The notes below the pieces were generated by a model. The model made no database searches, was not told the DNA's origin, and was given only the letters and a program-made list of their open reading frames with translations. Below are positions 22,351-30,529 of a stretch of 45,144 nt of DNA, piece by piece. Source of the DNA: Sphingobium algorifonticola. Its GTDB lineage: Bacteria; Pseudomonadota; Alphaproteobacteria; Sphingomonadales; Sphingomonadaceae. Location of the stretch: NCBI RefSeq assembly GCF_004005485.1, contig NZ_RZUL01000012.1, positions 1-45,144 of the forward strand, given 5' to 3'. Position 1 is the stretch's first letter; each line of letters starts with the position of its first letter. A program made the translations under genes and the position numbers.

Positions 22351-24562
22351 TACGAACGAAAAGGACTGGCGGAACACGAAACCGCGCCGGCCATCTGCCT
22401 ATGGGGCACAACGCAGAGATCCGGATCCACTTGAACCGCCAACGATGTCCAGGTCGCGCGTGCAGATCGCCGGGTCGTATGCGCCCGGCGTACTCATGAC
22501 GTGGGAAGGTGGCAAGGGCATCTGCCGATCGGTACCACTGGCAAACGAAGCAAAAGATTTGAAGTCTACCACCATCGACTTGATCTTCGAAAATCTCGAC
22601 GATGCCGTGACCAACTGGCGCGACCGTGCCGTCAAAGTTCTTCCCGACGCGTTGCCCGAGCTTGTCCTCGATACGCCCTTTCGTGATTCCAAAACCGGCG
22701 AGGCGCGGGTGCTCCGCACGGATTTCCAGATGACCAGCCCCGACAAGGTCGGCTACGTCCCCTATCCGCTCCTCTACCGCTGCGGAATCTGCGGCTCAAC
22801 CCGCGAGTTCGACAGCATCGCAGATCAGGCGCGGCAGCCGCTTCCCAAGAAGTGCAATGGCCATGAGGCGCGCTGGACACAGATTGATGTGGTCTACGCG
22901 CATTGGTCGGGCGACATCGAGCCGCTCAGCCCGTTCAACTACAATTTCGATCCGCAGACACAGGACACGCGGCAGATAAAAATGTGTACTTGCGGCTCGA
23001 CGAGCTTCAAGCTGCGAAACGCCGCACCTGTATTCTCCGAATGGCGGTACGTATGCGAGGGTTGCGGTGAGACCCGGTCGCTCAAGAAGGCGAACCCCGA
23101 GGTCCTCCGCCGTCTCCAGATCCAGCAGAATGAGGGAGGTCGCGCGTTCCAATGGATCGAGGTCAACATGCTCCCGGTCTCGTACCGGGCCAACTCGACC
23201 TTCTACGTCCAGCGGACCAGCTTCATTGTGTTCGAGGATAGCGGCGTCGTCGAGCTGATGATACCGAAGCGCCGGGATGCGCTAATTTCCCGGCTGGCCC
23301 AGATTCATAACATCCCCTTTGCCGAGCCCTCAGAAGAGCAGATCCGCCAGAGCGTCGAGGCGGATCAGTCGCGCAATGGCGAATGGGACGAATACGAGAC
23401 CTATCTCGTCATGGCGGACAAGGCGGATGCATCGGGCCGTGGTGACGCTGCCCGACGACATCGCGACAACGCGACCGCGCTGCGCGAGGAATGGTTCTCC
23501 CACGGCGTCGTCGAACGCGGGCAGCTCGGCAGCCCTTCAGTTCTGCAGGCAATCGCCGTGCGCGAGGATTGGACACGTCGGTATGACCCGATCCGCCTCA
23601 CGATCCAGCATGACGCGTTCGTGCGCGAACACATCGAACAGGCCATGACTCGTCATGGAGCAGTCGATGTGATGAACCCCGACATCGCGTTGACCGACGT
23701 CGTCAACGATCCGACGCGTAAGGCAAAGTATCAAGAGGCCACCGGATCGCTACTGAACCACCTCGGCGTCGAGCGATTGGTTCTCATCCGCGGTCTGCCA
23801 ATCTGCGAGTTCAGCTTCGGCTACACTCGAGTCTCTGCCACGCCGATCTATCAGAGGGAGCATAACGGGCAGCGGGTCGACATGCCCGTCCGGCTTAAGG
23901 CATTCGACCAGTTGCCAATCCCCGACAACAAGCGTCCGATTTACGTCACGCAGCAGTCAAACGAGGCGCTATATTTCAAGCTTGACGAGGCCCGCGTCGT
24001 TCGCTGGCTCAAGGCGAACCAGATCATCGACGTTCCGGAGGACCATGTCGGGCGTGTATACTTGGAGCGTTACGATGACTTCGGCCCGTTTCTCGAGGTG
24101 TTCAAGGATCGCGAGGGCGCCGGCGGCTATCCTCGTACGCTGCCCGCCTACGTCTATCTTCTGCTGCACACCCTGTCCCACCAGATGATACATTCTCTGG
24201 CTGACACCTCCGGCGTCGATCGGGACGGAATCGGCGAGCACATCTTCCCTGCCGATCTGTCCTTCGTTATTTACCGCAAAGGCATGACGCCGGATCTCGG
24301 CAATATCTCCGCTATGTGGCGCAATTACGCCGACGCGTTCCTCAGGCGCGCGCTGGATCCTCGGACGCTCCGATGCGGGTCAGGCACACTCTGCGACACA
24401 CGCGGCGGTGCCTGCCCCGCTTGCGTCATGGTGTCCGAGGTCAGCTGCATCGCCTCGAACCTGTTGCTGTCGCGAGCGGTGCTGAAGGGCGGAAAAGGTC
24501 CAGAATGGGAGCCGCGGTTCGCGCCCGACCTAATCGGCTTCTTTGATCCCAAGCTTCCCTGA
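22343..24562 (+). CDS. drmB: DrmB-like DUF1998 protein of DISARM
   Basis: A 739-residue protein with a C-terminal DUF1998 domain, the mark of DrmB. Zinc-binding pairs are C147/C150 with C171/H174, and C215/C217 with C238/C241. The C-terminal part holds LLHTLSHQMIHSLADTSG, a signature I know from DUF1998, then a cysteine cluster C678, C684, C691, C694 and C702. DrmB binds the DrmA helicase and, in published class 1 structures, the DrmAB complex holds DNA and is turned on by 5' ssDNA ends (from memory). Here the two are encoded with overlapping ends (eight bases), which supports a 1:1 complex. Its stop codon shares a base with the drmC start. Confidence 0.88.
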   Translation: MADTNEKDWRNTKPRRPSAYGAQRRDPDPLEPPTMSRSRVQIAGSYAPGVLMTWEGGKGICRSVPLANEAKDLKSTTIDLIFENLDDAVTNWRDRAVKVLPDALPELVLDTPFRDSKTGEARVLRTDFQMTSPDKVGYVPYPLLYRCGICGSTREFDSIADQARQPLPKKCNGHEARWTQIDVVYAHWSGDIEPLSPFNYNFDPQTQDTRQIKMCTCGSTSFKLRNAAPVFSEWRYVCEGCGETRSLKKANPEVLRRLQIQQNEGGRAFQWIEVNMLPVSYRANSTFYVQRTSFIVFEDSGVVELMIPKRRDALISRLAQIHNIPFAEPSEEQIRQSVEADQSRNGEWDEYETYLVMADKADASGRGDAARRHRDNATALREEWFSHGVVERGQLGSPSVLQAIAVREDWTRRYDPIRLTIQHDAFVREHIEQAMTRHGAVDVMNPDIALTDVVNDPTRKAKYQEATGSLLNHLGVERLVLIRGLPICEFSFGYTRVSATPIYQREHNGQRVDMPVRLKAFDQLPIPDNKRPIYVTQQSNEALYFKLDEARVVRWLKANQIIDVPEDHVGRVYLERYDDFGPFLEVFKDREGAGGYPRTLPAYVYLLLHTLSHQMIHSLADTSGVDRDGIGEHIFPADLSFVIYRKGMTPDLGNISAMWRNYADAFLRRALDPRTLRCGSGTLCDTRGGACPACVMVSEVSCIASNLLLSRAVLKGGKGPEWEPRFAPDLIGFFDPKLP

Positions 24563-25107
24563 TGTCGAACGAACTCCTCGTATCCCCAAAGGCCACGGCC
24601 CGGCTTGTGGTCACGATGCCACCGGAGCCAAGCCGCCTCGCGGATGCGCTAGCCGCCGACCTCGCTAGCGACTACGTCGCGTTGACGAGAACGACCGATG
24701 CGTTCAAACACCTTGCTGGTCTAGCGCGCGAGCGCTTCACTATCATGATCCCATACATCGATCGCGTCGGCGCGGCATGGGCCGCCGAGCTGTTCGAGGT
24801 AACCGAAGCGTCAGAGCGACTACTGGTGCTGCGGGATGCCAGGCAGCTCAATACTTGCGGCGTTGCGGGCAAACGAGCAGAGGCAGCGGCAACGCAGATC
24901 ATCGACTATGGCGGCGCAGATACATCCTGCGAAACGTTCCATGCGAAAATCGTGCTGGCAGATGGTATCGCAGCTTATGTGGGTTCGGCCAACCTCCTGC
25001 ATCGATCGAAATCGACCAACCTTGAGTGCGGGATGCTTATTGAGGGGCCGGCGGTCTCGGCGGTCAAGGTGCTACTCGACGCAGTGATCACCAGCACGCG
25101 GTCCTGA
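24562..25107 (+). CDS. drmC: DrmC-like phospholipase D-family protein
   Basis: A 181-residue protein with one HKD motif: H127, K129, D134, followed by GSAN (141-144), in the arrangement HAKIVLADGIAAYVGSAN. Enzymes of this family form a phosphohistidine intermediate and usually pair two HKD motifs, so a dimer is expected; nuclease activity against phage DNA is possible. In DISARM, DrmC is the phospholipase D component and is reported as dispensable in some systems. The ATG overlaps the drmB stop by one base. The N-terminal 100 residues carry the first half of the fold. It is the last gene of the operon; no clear intrinsic terminator follows. Confidence 0.85.
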   Translation: MSNELLVSPKATARLVVTMPPEPSRLADALAADLASDYVALTRTTDAFKHLAGLARERFTIMIPYIDRVGAAWAAELFEVTEASERLLVLRDARQLNTCGVAGKRAEAAATQIIDYGGADTSCETFHAKIVLADGIAAYVGSANLLHRSKSTNLECGMLIEGPAVSAVKVLLDAVITSTRS

Positions 25108-25230
25108 CCTTCGAAGAGTCACGACGACATATCGCTTTTTGCTCTCCGAGAAAGACATTCCGGAGTGTCCGACCTGGCAGTCATCGCAGAGTAGAGGCGC
25201 GCGCGTGACGCACGAGCGCGAAGTGGTAAC

Positions 25231-25263
25231 TTTCCGCTGTCTTCGAACCACTGTTTCCGCTAT
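25231..25263. repeat. Direct repeat before 25282 gene
   Basis: TTTCCGCTGT (25231-25240) recurs as TTTCCGCTAT (25254-25263), nine of ten bases, 23 bases apart, just before the small membrane-protein gene. The position fits a regulator site but no partner is evident. Confidence 0.35.
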
Positions 25264-25281
25264 GTTCTCGGGAGAAACAAG

Positions 25282-25512
25282 ATGAACGCGATCATGACGA
25301 ATTTCGAAATTGAAAGCCCCGAGGCACGCCTAGCCCAAAACTGGGAAGGGCTGTCTGAAATCGATCAGGCGATCCGTGACAATCGCCTGATGGAGTATCG
25401 GATCAAGAAGTCCTGGGCCGACCCTTGGGGGCGGAAGCTCACAATTGCCGGTGTGACCGTTATCTTAGCGGTGTTCTTGTTCCTGGCAGGTGCCTCGTTC
25501 GGGCTCTGGTGA
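25282..25512 (+). CDS. Small inner-membrane protein convergent with traG
   Basis: A 76-residue protein with a charged cytoplasmic N-terminal part (residues 1-50, with EGLSEIDQAIRDNRLMEYRIKK) and one C-terminal membrane helix (LTIAGVTVILAVFLFLAGA). GGGAGAAA precedes the ATG. The gene lies between the DISARM-like operon and the end of traG, which it meets tail to tail with 12 bases between. I recognise no family. Small membrane proteins encoded beside traG are often entry-exclusion factors in F-like and SXT-like systems, so that is a possibility by position; sequence similarity is not claimed. Confidence 0.7.
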   Translation: MNAIMTNFEIESPEARLAQNWEGLSEIDQAIRDNRLMEYRIKKSWADPWGRKLTIAGVTVILAVFLFLAGASFGLW

Positions 25513-25524
25513 TTGGGCTGTAGA

Positions 25525-28227
25525 TCACCATTCCTTCACTTCATCGGCAGACTCCGCGCTCGCACCCTGTGCGCCCTTGGTAACCGCATCAAGGCGGCCT
25601 CTGGATCCGCGGATCCGTTGGCGCCCGGCATCCTGAGCACGCAGCACTTCGTCGTGAACAGTGCCCTGGTCCACCTGCGGCACGTTTCCAGAAACCCATC
25701 CCCCGATTTGGGCGCGGCCGCGTACAGATCCGGGTCCTGTCACCGAAGGGCGCGAGATTGGCTGCCCTGGCGTTAGAACGAGCCTGTCCTCGATCCCGTC
25801 GCGCAGCTGTTCCGCGTAGCTTTCGATGAATTTGCCCTGCAGCGCCTGACCTTCCGGACTGAGCTGAAACGTCAGGTCGTCGAACCGGACATTGCCGTAG
25901 AAGTCGCGATTGCGTTCGATTTCGACCAAGCCCCATTCGCGGTAGGCCTGTGACAGGTTGAGGCTGCCTGCGGCGCTGTTGCCTTCGAAGAACGACGCTT
26001 GGCTTTCAAGGCGATTTGCCAGTTCTTCAGCTCGCCGCGCTTCGCGGCTGTAACTCTGCGCCTCGGTTAGCGAAGCGTTCATGCCGCTCGCGGTCGACGA
26101 AATCGAGGAACTCGACGAGGTGCTGACGCTGCGAACAAACCCGTCGCGCGTGCTCGACCAGTTCCGGCTGTCCGACATCTGTGCGAGGCTGCCGAAGATG
26201 CGTGAGCGGTCCTCGGAAGCGATGCCGATATCGCTGTCGGTCCATGTGCGGGTACCGCCAGCTTTCGCTCCTACGTTTGCCGAAAGAACACCATTAGTAA
26301 CGCCAGCATTTGCGCCAGCTTCGCCCCCAAGGAACCAAGCGGTCGAAATGTCGTCGGCGGCCCTTCGTGAAAGGCCAAACTGGCGGTGTAGGTTGGTGGA
26401 TGCCTGGTCGACCTCGTTGAAGGCGGTCTGGATGCTGTCGGAGTTGGATGTTCCGGTCGCGCTCTCGAAGGCCGATCCGCGGCTGAATTGGCTGCGCAGC
26501 TCGCGGAATTTCGTGACGGCGCTGGTAGTCGATTCCGTCGCAATGTTCGCATAGCTCTCGCTGTTCGAGCGGGCCTGCGATGCCATTGTTGACAGGCGTG
26601 AAGTGAACTCCTGGCCGAGGCTGGGGGTGAAGGGATAGCTTGAGTTGGGAAGCTGATCGTAGCTGGCTTCGGGAAAACTCGTCGTCATCGAGCCCGTGTC
26701 GCTGAATGTGCGGGTCTGCGCCGCGCCATAAGTGAAGCTTGGCGCGATCGTCCCTTGTGCGAACTGGCGCGTCAGAACGCTCGAATTCTCGAAGCTCGTA
26801 TTGCCCAGCGAGACGTTGCCCGTGCTCGCCTCGCGCGCCGCTTCCTCGGCCGCGTTCTGGCTCGGATTGAGATAGCTAGTCGCATGGTGTGAAATCGCCA
26901 TGGCGCCCTTGGCAACGCCGCCGGCCAGAAACGGCACCGAGGCGATGAGATAGCCTGCGAGCAGCCCGATATCGCTGTTCACATCGGCCATGCCGGTGAA
27001 GCTCGCGAGACTGAGGCCATTGCTTCCAGCAACCGCGCTCATGTCCGTGGCCCCCTTGTACATCAGCATCATATGCAGGATCACGAACAGCGGTCCCCAT
27101 GCCGCCAGGTAGAAGAAACCTGTCACATAGCCTTTGAGTGCCAGCGGCCCGGTCTTGGGCAGCAGGAACAGCGGGAAGAGGACCGGAAACAGGGCGTAGA
27201 AAAGCACGGTCAGCACGACATTGAGGAGCGGCACCCACTTCATCGCGTTGCTGGCAATCGAGCCATAGGTCCGCTCGGTCTGGATATCGGCGCGCGTCTG
27301 GGCGTAGACGTCGACGTTGCCCGCGCCGCTCGTTGCCGCCATTGAATGCATGGCCTGGCTCATCGCGTTGATCGTCAGCGTCTGCTTGAAGATCTCGGTC
27401 GCATTGGCCGAGACCCCGGTGAGGTACTGGTAAGCCACCGGCAGGTCAGCAAAAAGCTTGGCCTTGGCTAGGGCTGCTGTCTGGTTGGGATAGAGCTGGC
27501 GTCCGAAAACCGTACCCATACCGTCGATCAGTCCGGCCCACTGCGCGTCCAGCGCATCATAGGCTTCGCTGCAGGTGATGATATTCGAAGTCACCTGACC
27601 GGTCCCGGTGTCGCGGGTCAGGAAGCGCTGGGCCCGCGCCTGACTGCCGGGCGCAATGGTCGTCCAGATGTCGCTGGTCTCGGCGAGCTCCTTCATCGAA
27701 TAGCGGCCAAGCAGCACGTCGTAGAAGACGCATTGCCGGAAGTGCTCGTCGAGATTGGCCGCAAATTCCGGGTCGGAAATGCGCAAGGAGCGCGTGGCAT
27801 CGTAGAGCCGTGCGCCATAGATCATGCCATTCTTAGAGTAGTTGAGATCGCCCGGCAGCCCGAACACCACCTCGGCCGAGCCGGTCAGGTAGTCGCCGAC
27901 CTGGCTCGTGAAGCTCGCCATCAGCGCAAGCCCCAGCGGCACGTTGCTGACATTGGCGGGAGCGAGGCTGGGGTTGAGCCGGTCGGTCACATGGACGTCG
28001 AGCCGCGGCACCATCAGGCACGAATAGATCAGCGTCGCGCCGAGGAACCAGTTGATCCAGGCCCGCCAGTCCTGATTGAACGCCAGCGTGATGGCGGACA
28101 GGCCAAGCCCCATGACCATGACGACCTGCAGGAGGCTCTTGTAGCCCCCATTGCCTGTCCAGGCGGCGACCGCCTGGAAAACATTGACCAAGTAGTCGCC
28201 GCCGCCAACTGTGAAAATCTCGACCAT
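25525..28227 (-). CDS. traG: F-type T4SS protein TraG (mating-pair stabilisation)
   Basis: A 900-residue inner-membrane protein, TraG/VirB6-like. The N-terminal half has several membrane segments (for example about residues 35-50, 60-80, 325-350, 360-380 and 415-440); the rest, about 450 residues, is a serine/alanine-rich periplasmic or translocated domain with coiled-coil tendency. In F, the N-terminal part is needed for pilus assembly and the C-terminal part for mating-pair stabilisation; it also recognises the entry-exclusion protein of the recipient. GGGAGCCC precedes the ATG, 39 bases after traH. It is the last gene of the T4SS operon. Confidence 0.92.
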   Translation of the reverse strand: MVEIFTVGGGDYLVNVFQAVAAWTGNGGYKSLLQVVMVMGLGLSAITLAFNQDWRAWINWFLGATLIYSCLMVPRLDVHVTDRLNPSLAPANVSNVPLGLALMASFTSQVGDYLTGSAEVVFGLPGDLNYSKNGMIYGARLYDATRSLRISDPEFAANLDEHFRQCVFYDVLLGRYSMKELAETSDIWTTIAPGSQARAQRFLTRDTGTGQVTSNIITCSEAYDALDAQWAGLIDGMGTVFGRQLYPNQTAALAKAKLFADLPVAYQYLTGVSANATEIFKQTLTINAMSQAMHSMAATSGAGNVDVYAQTRADIQTERTYGSIASNAMKWVPLLNVVLTVLFYALFPVLFPLFLLPKTGPLALKGYVTGFFYLAAWGPLFVILHMMLMYKGATDMSAVAGSNGLSLASFTGMADVNSDIGLLAGYLIASVPFLAGGVAKGAMAISHHATSYLNPSQNAAEEAAREASTGNVSLGNTSFENSSVLTRQFAQGTIAPSFTYGAAQTRTFSDTGSMTTSFPEASYDQLPNSSYPFTPSLGQEFTSRLSTMASQARSNSESYANIATESTTSAVTKFRELRSQFSRGSAFESATGTSNSDSIQTAFNEVDQASTNLHRQFGLSRRAADDISTAWFLGGEAGANAGVTNGVLSANVGAKAGGTRTWTDSDIGIASEDRSRIFGSLAQMSDSRNWSSTRDGFVRSVSTSSSSSISSTASGMNASLTEAQSYSREARRAEELANRLESQASFFEGNSAAGSLNLSQAYREWGLVEIERNRDFYGNVRFDDLTFQLSPEGQALQGKFIESYAEQLRDGIEDRLVLTPGQPISRPSVTGPGSVRGRAQIGGWVSGNVPQVDQGTVHDEVLRAQDAGRQRIRGSRGRLDAVTKGAQGASAESADEVKEW

Positions 28228-28266
28228 GATGCTGGGCTCCCGCCGCTTTCGGCGCGCTGAAGGGGA

Positions 28267-29703
28267 TCAGTGGGTAAGGGCGCGCGATTGCACGCCGCGC
28301 GACCAGTCGAGCGAGGCGGCCATGCCGGGCGACATCGATGCGGCGAGCACGTTCTCGATGAACGCGGTCTTTTCGATGATCTGCATGATGGCGTTGACCT
28401 TCAGATGCGTGTTCGCCTGCCTGTCGGCGAGCGCCTGCCGGACGACATTCACCTGACCCTGCCACATGGCGATCTTGGCCTCGTCCGCGCCGATGAAGCT
28501 CGACATCGAGCGGCCCGCTTCGCTGACGATCCGGTCGAGGACGGCGAACAGAAGATCGACACTGGCGATCTCCGCCAGCGTTTCGCGATCGTCGGTCGGC
28601 ATGCCGCGGCCATAGGCCGCCTGGACAGTCAGGATCTTGTAAAGCGGGATCGAGGCAACCTGCAGAAGTTCTTTCTGCGCGTCGGTGATCGCGGTGTCGT
28701 CATGGATCGCCTGGACCATGCCGGCAATCAGGGCTGCAACGCGCGGGCGCAGCGCTTTGGATGCGGGAAGGCTGAGCGACTTGAAGCCGGGATCGAGGCA
28801 CTTGTCCGGCTCGTCGCAGTCGAAGATCAGGACGTTTCCGTTGCTTGTCCCATCGAGCAGTGAGGTGACCAGCGTTGAGGACGCTTCCCCGACGATCGGC
28901 ACGAACTTGCCCGGCTCGTCATCCTTGGGCGGGACATAGATGATCGTGCCCAGCAGCGTCATTGCATATTCGGCGAGTTCCTCGTCGAAAGTGCCATTCG
29001 GCGAGAAGAACGCGGACTTCTTGAGGATCGTCCAGGTGTAGTTTCTCGCCACGGCGGGATTTACGTCGTCATATTTGCCCGAGCCCTGCGCTGTCGTACT
29101 CGACCGCTGGCCTTTGGTGCCGCACCCGTGCTTGGCGGCTGCATAGTCGGTGAAGATGCCTTCCGAATTGCCGATCGCCTCGCAGATCGCCTTGTCGGCC
29201 AGATCGCCCTTGGGCCAGATGCCGCCCACCAGCCCCTGCGCCATTTCGCAGGAGTTGATGTTGAGGTTGTTCATGAGCTGAGCCTTCTGGCTGAACTCCT
29301 GCATGATCTTCGAGCATTCCGGGCAGACCGTGTCGATTGCCAGGCTGAAAGCAAAGCCGACCGCATTGTTGGCGACAGCCTTCAGCATCGCGACGATCTC
29401 ACTCGCGTTGATGAAGCTGAAGGATCCGGCAAAGATGTCGATGCCGCCGCAGCCCGCCCGGGCGCGCGGTAGTTGCAGATTGGCGATGTTGGTCGTCTTC
29501 TGCGGGAAGCGCGTCCAGACGTTGCCGAGGCTGTAATAGCCTGCCGACTGACCCTCGAACGCGGTCGGCCCATTGACGTTAGCGGCGCCGCCAACATCGT
29601 TGAGGAACGAGTCCATCGAACTGCCTACATCGGCCGATGCGCTGGTAAGGGGGAGGGTAGCCGCGAGGATCGCGGCGACGGCACGTTTCATCCTAGTAGT
29701 CAC
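28267..29703 (-). CDS. traH: F-type T4SS protein TraH
   Basis: A 478-residue periplasmic, outer-membrane-associated protein needed for pilus assembly in F-type systems. A signal peptide (KRAVAAILAATLPLTSASA) precedes a mature part with TraH features such as MDSFLNDVGGAANVNGP, RARAGCGGIDIFAGSFSF, and the paired cysteines CPECSKIMQEF. GTG 29703 has AAGGAAG seven bases upstream; ATG 29691, four codons in, is the alternative. It overlaps traF by 11 bases. TraH joins TraF, TraU, TraW and TrbC in the outer-membrane part of the pilus machine. Its cysteines fit the DsbC-like protein encoded in the same operon. Confidence 0.92.
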   Translation of the reverse strand: MTTRMKRAVAAILAATLPLTSASADVGSSMDSFLNDVGGAANVNGPTAFEGQSAGYYSLGNVWTRFPQKTTNIANLQLPRARAGCGGIDIFAGSFSFINASEIVAMLKAVANNAVGFAFSLAIDTVCPECSKIMQEFSQKAQLMNNLNINSCEMAQGLVGGIWPKGDLADKAICEAIGNSEGIFTDYAAAKHGCGTKGQRSSTTAQGSGKYDDVNPAVARNYTWTILKKSAFFSPNGTFDEELAEYAMTLLGTIIYVPPKDDEPGKFVPIVGEASSTLVTSLLDGTSNGNVLIFDCDEPDKCLDPGFKSLSLPASKALRPRVAALIAGMVQAIHDDTAITDAQKELLQVASIPLYKILTVQAAYGRGMPTDDRETLAEIASVDLLFAVLDRIVSEAGRSMSSFIGADEAKIAMWQGQVNVVRQALADRQANTHLKVNAIMQIIEKTAFIENVLAASMSPGMAASLDWSRGVQSRALTH

Positions 29704-30529
29704 GTCCGGCTTCCTTCGATGTGAGGAGGTAAATGCGATCCTGAAGCTCGTCGGCGCTCATCACGCCGTAACCGATCGGAATGGGCTGACCCTTGGCGGC
29801 ATCCCAGAGCACCACCGCCGGCGTGACCTTGGGCTCGAGCCCCATGCGGCTGCGCTGGTTGGTCTCGACCGTGTAATTCGGGAAATGGCGCGAGGGGCCG
29901 CCGTCCGTCGAAATCGCGCGCACCGTGATGTGCCAGGTCGAAGCGACGCTCTGGACGATTGGCGACATGACTTCGCAGGCGCCGCAGCTCTGGGCGAAGA
30001 AGTAGAACAGCCCGTAGCGTTCGGATAGTTGCGCCATGACCGCATTGCGCTCGGCGCTGCGCGAGTCCTGCCACTGACGCTTGCCGAGCGTCGAGACCGG
30101 CCGCTGGAGCGTATAGTCGAGGTCAGGATCCTGCCAGATCGCCCGCTGCCAGACATCGCTGAACAGCGATGCCCGGTCGAGCTGGGCGCGCTGAAAACGG
30201 ATGTAGGCCGTCACATTGGCCGGCGTCGGCTCGAGGATCGCCTTGGCTTTCAGTTCGCGCAGGTTTGCGGTGATGGCATCGAGCTGGCTCGTCGCACTCG
30301 GAGCAGGCTCAGATGCCTCCTCCCGCACTTCGGGCGGCCTGGGCCTGGCGCAATAGAACCAGTACCCAAGGCGCCGCTCCTCGCAGTAGAAGCTGTCCTG
30401 GCTGTCACTGGTCGTGACCAGGGGCGGTTCCTGGCCGCGTGCCGGAGCACTGAGCGCGGGCGCAACGGCGGTGAGCGAGAGGCAGGCGGCAAGCAGCCGC
30501 CGGACGGCCTTATTGGCTGGCGCGGGCAT
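29693..30529 (-). CDS. traF: F-type T4SS protein TraF with thioredoxin-like fold
   Basis: A 278-residue exported protein. A signal peptide (about 1-32) precedes a helical middle and a C-terminal thioredoxin-like domain that keeps an active-site-like CGAC (C182-C185) in FYFFAQSCGACEVMSP. Many F-type TraF proteins have lost this pair, so a disulfide role is possible here. N-terminal C49 and C60 form a second potential pair. TraF is periplasmic and acts in pilus assembly with TraH, TraU, TraW and TrbC. The start at 30529 lies 20 bases inside the end of traN; a longer frame to 30673 is read from within traN and has no signal peptide. Confidence 0.9.
   Translation of the reverse strand: MPAPANKAVRRLLAACLSLTAVAPALSAPARGQEPPLVTTSDSQDSFYCEERRLGYWFYCARPRPPEVREEASEPAPSATSQLDAITANLRELKAKAILEPTPANVTAYIRFQRAQLDRASLFSDVWQRAIWQDPDLDYTLQRPVSTLGKRQWQDSRSAERNAVMAQLSERYGLFYFFAQSCGACEVMSPIVQSVASTWHITVRAISTDGGPSRHFPNYTVETNQRSRMGLEPKVTPAVVLWDAAKGQPIPIGYGVMSADELQDRIYLLTSKEAGRDY

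Noticed and set aside
25508..25529. Bidirectional terminator between the small membrane gene and traG
   Set aside because: GGTGAT and ATCACC can pair, but the stem is only six base pairs, the loop is ten bases and no T-tract follows.
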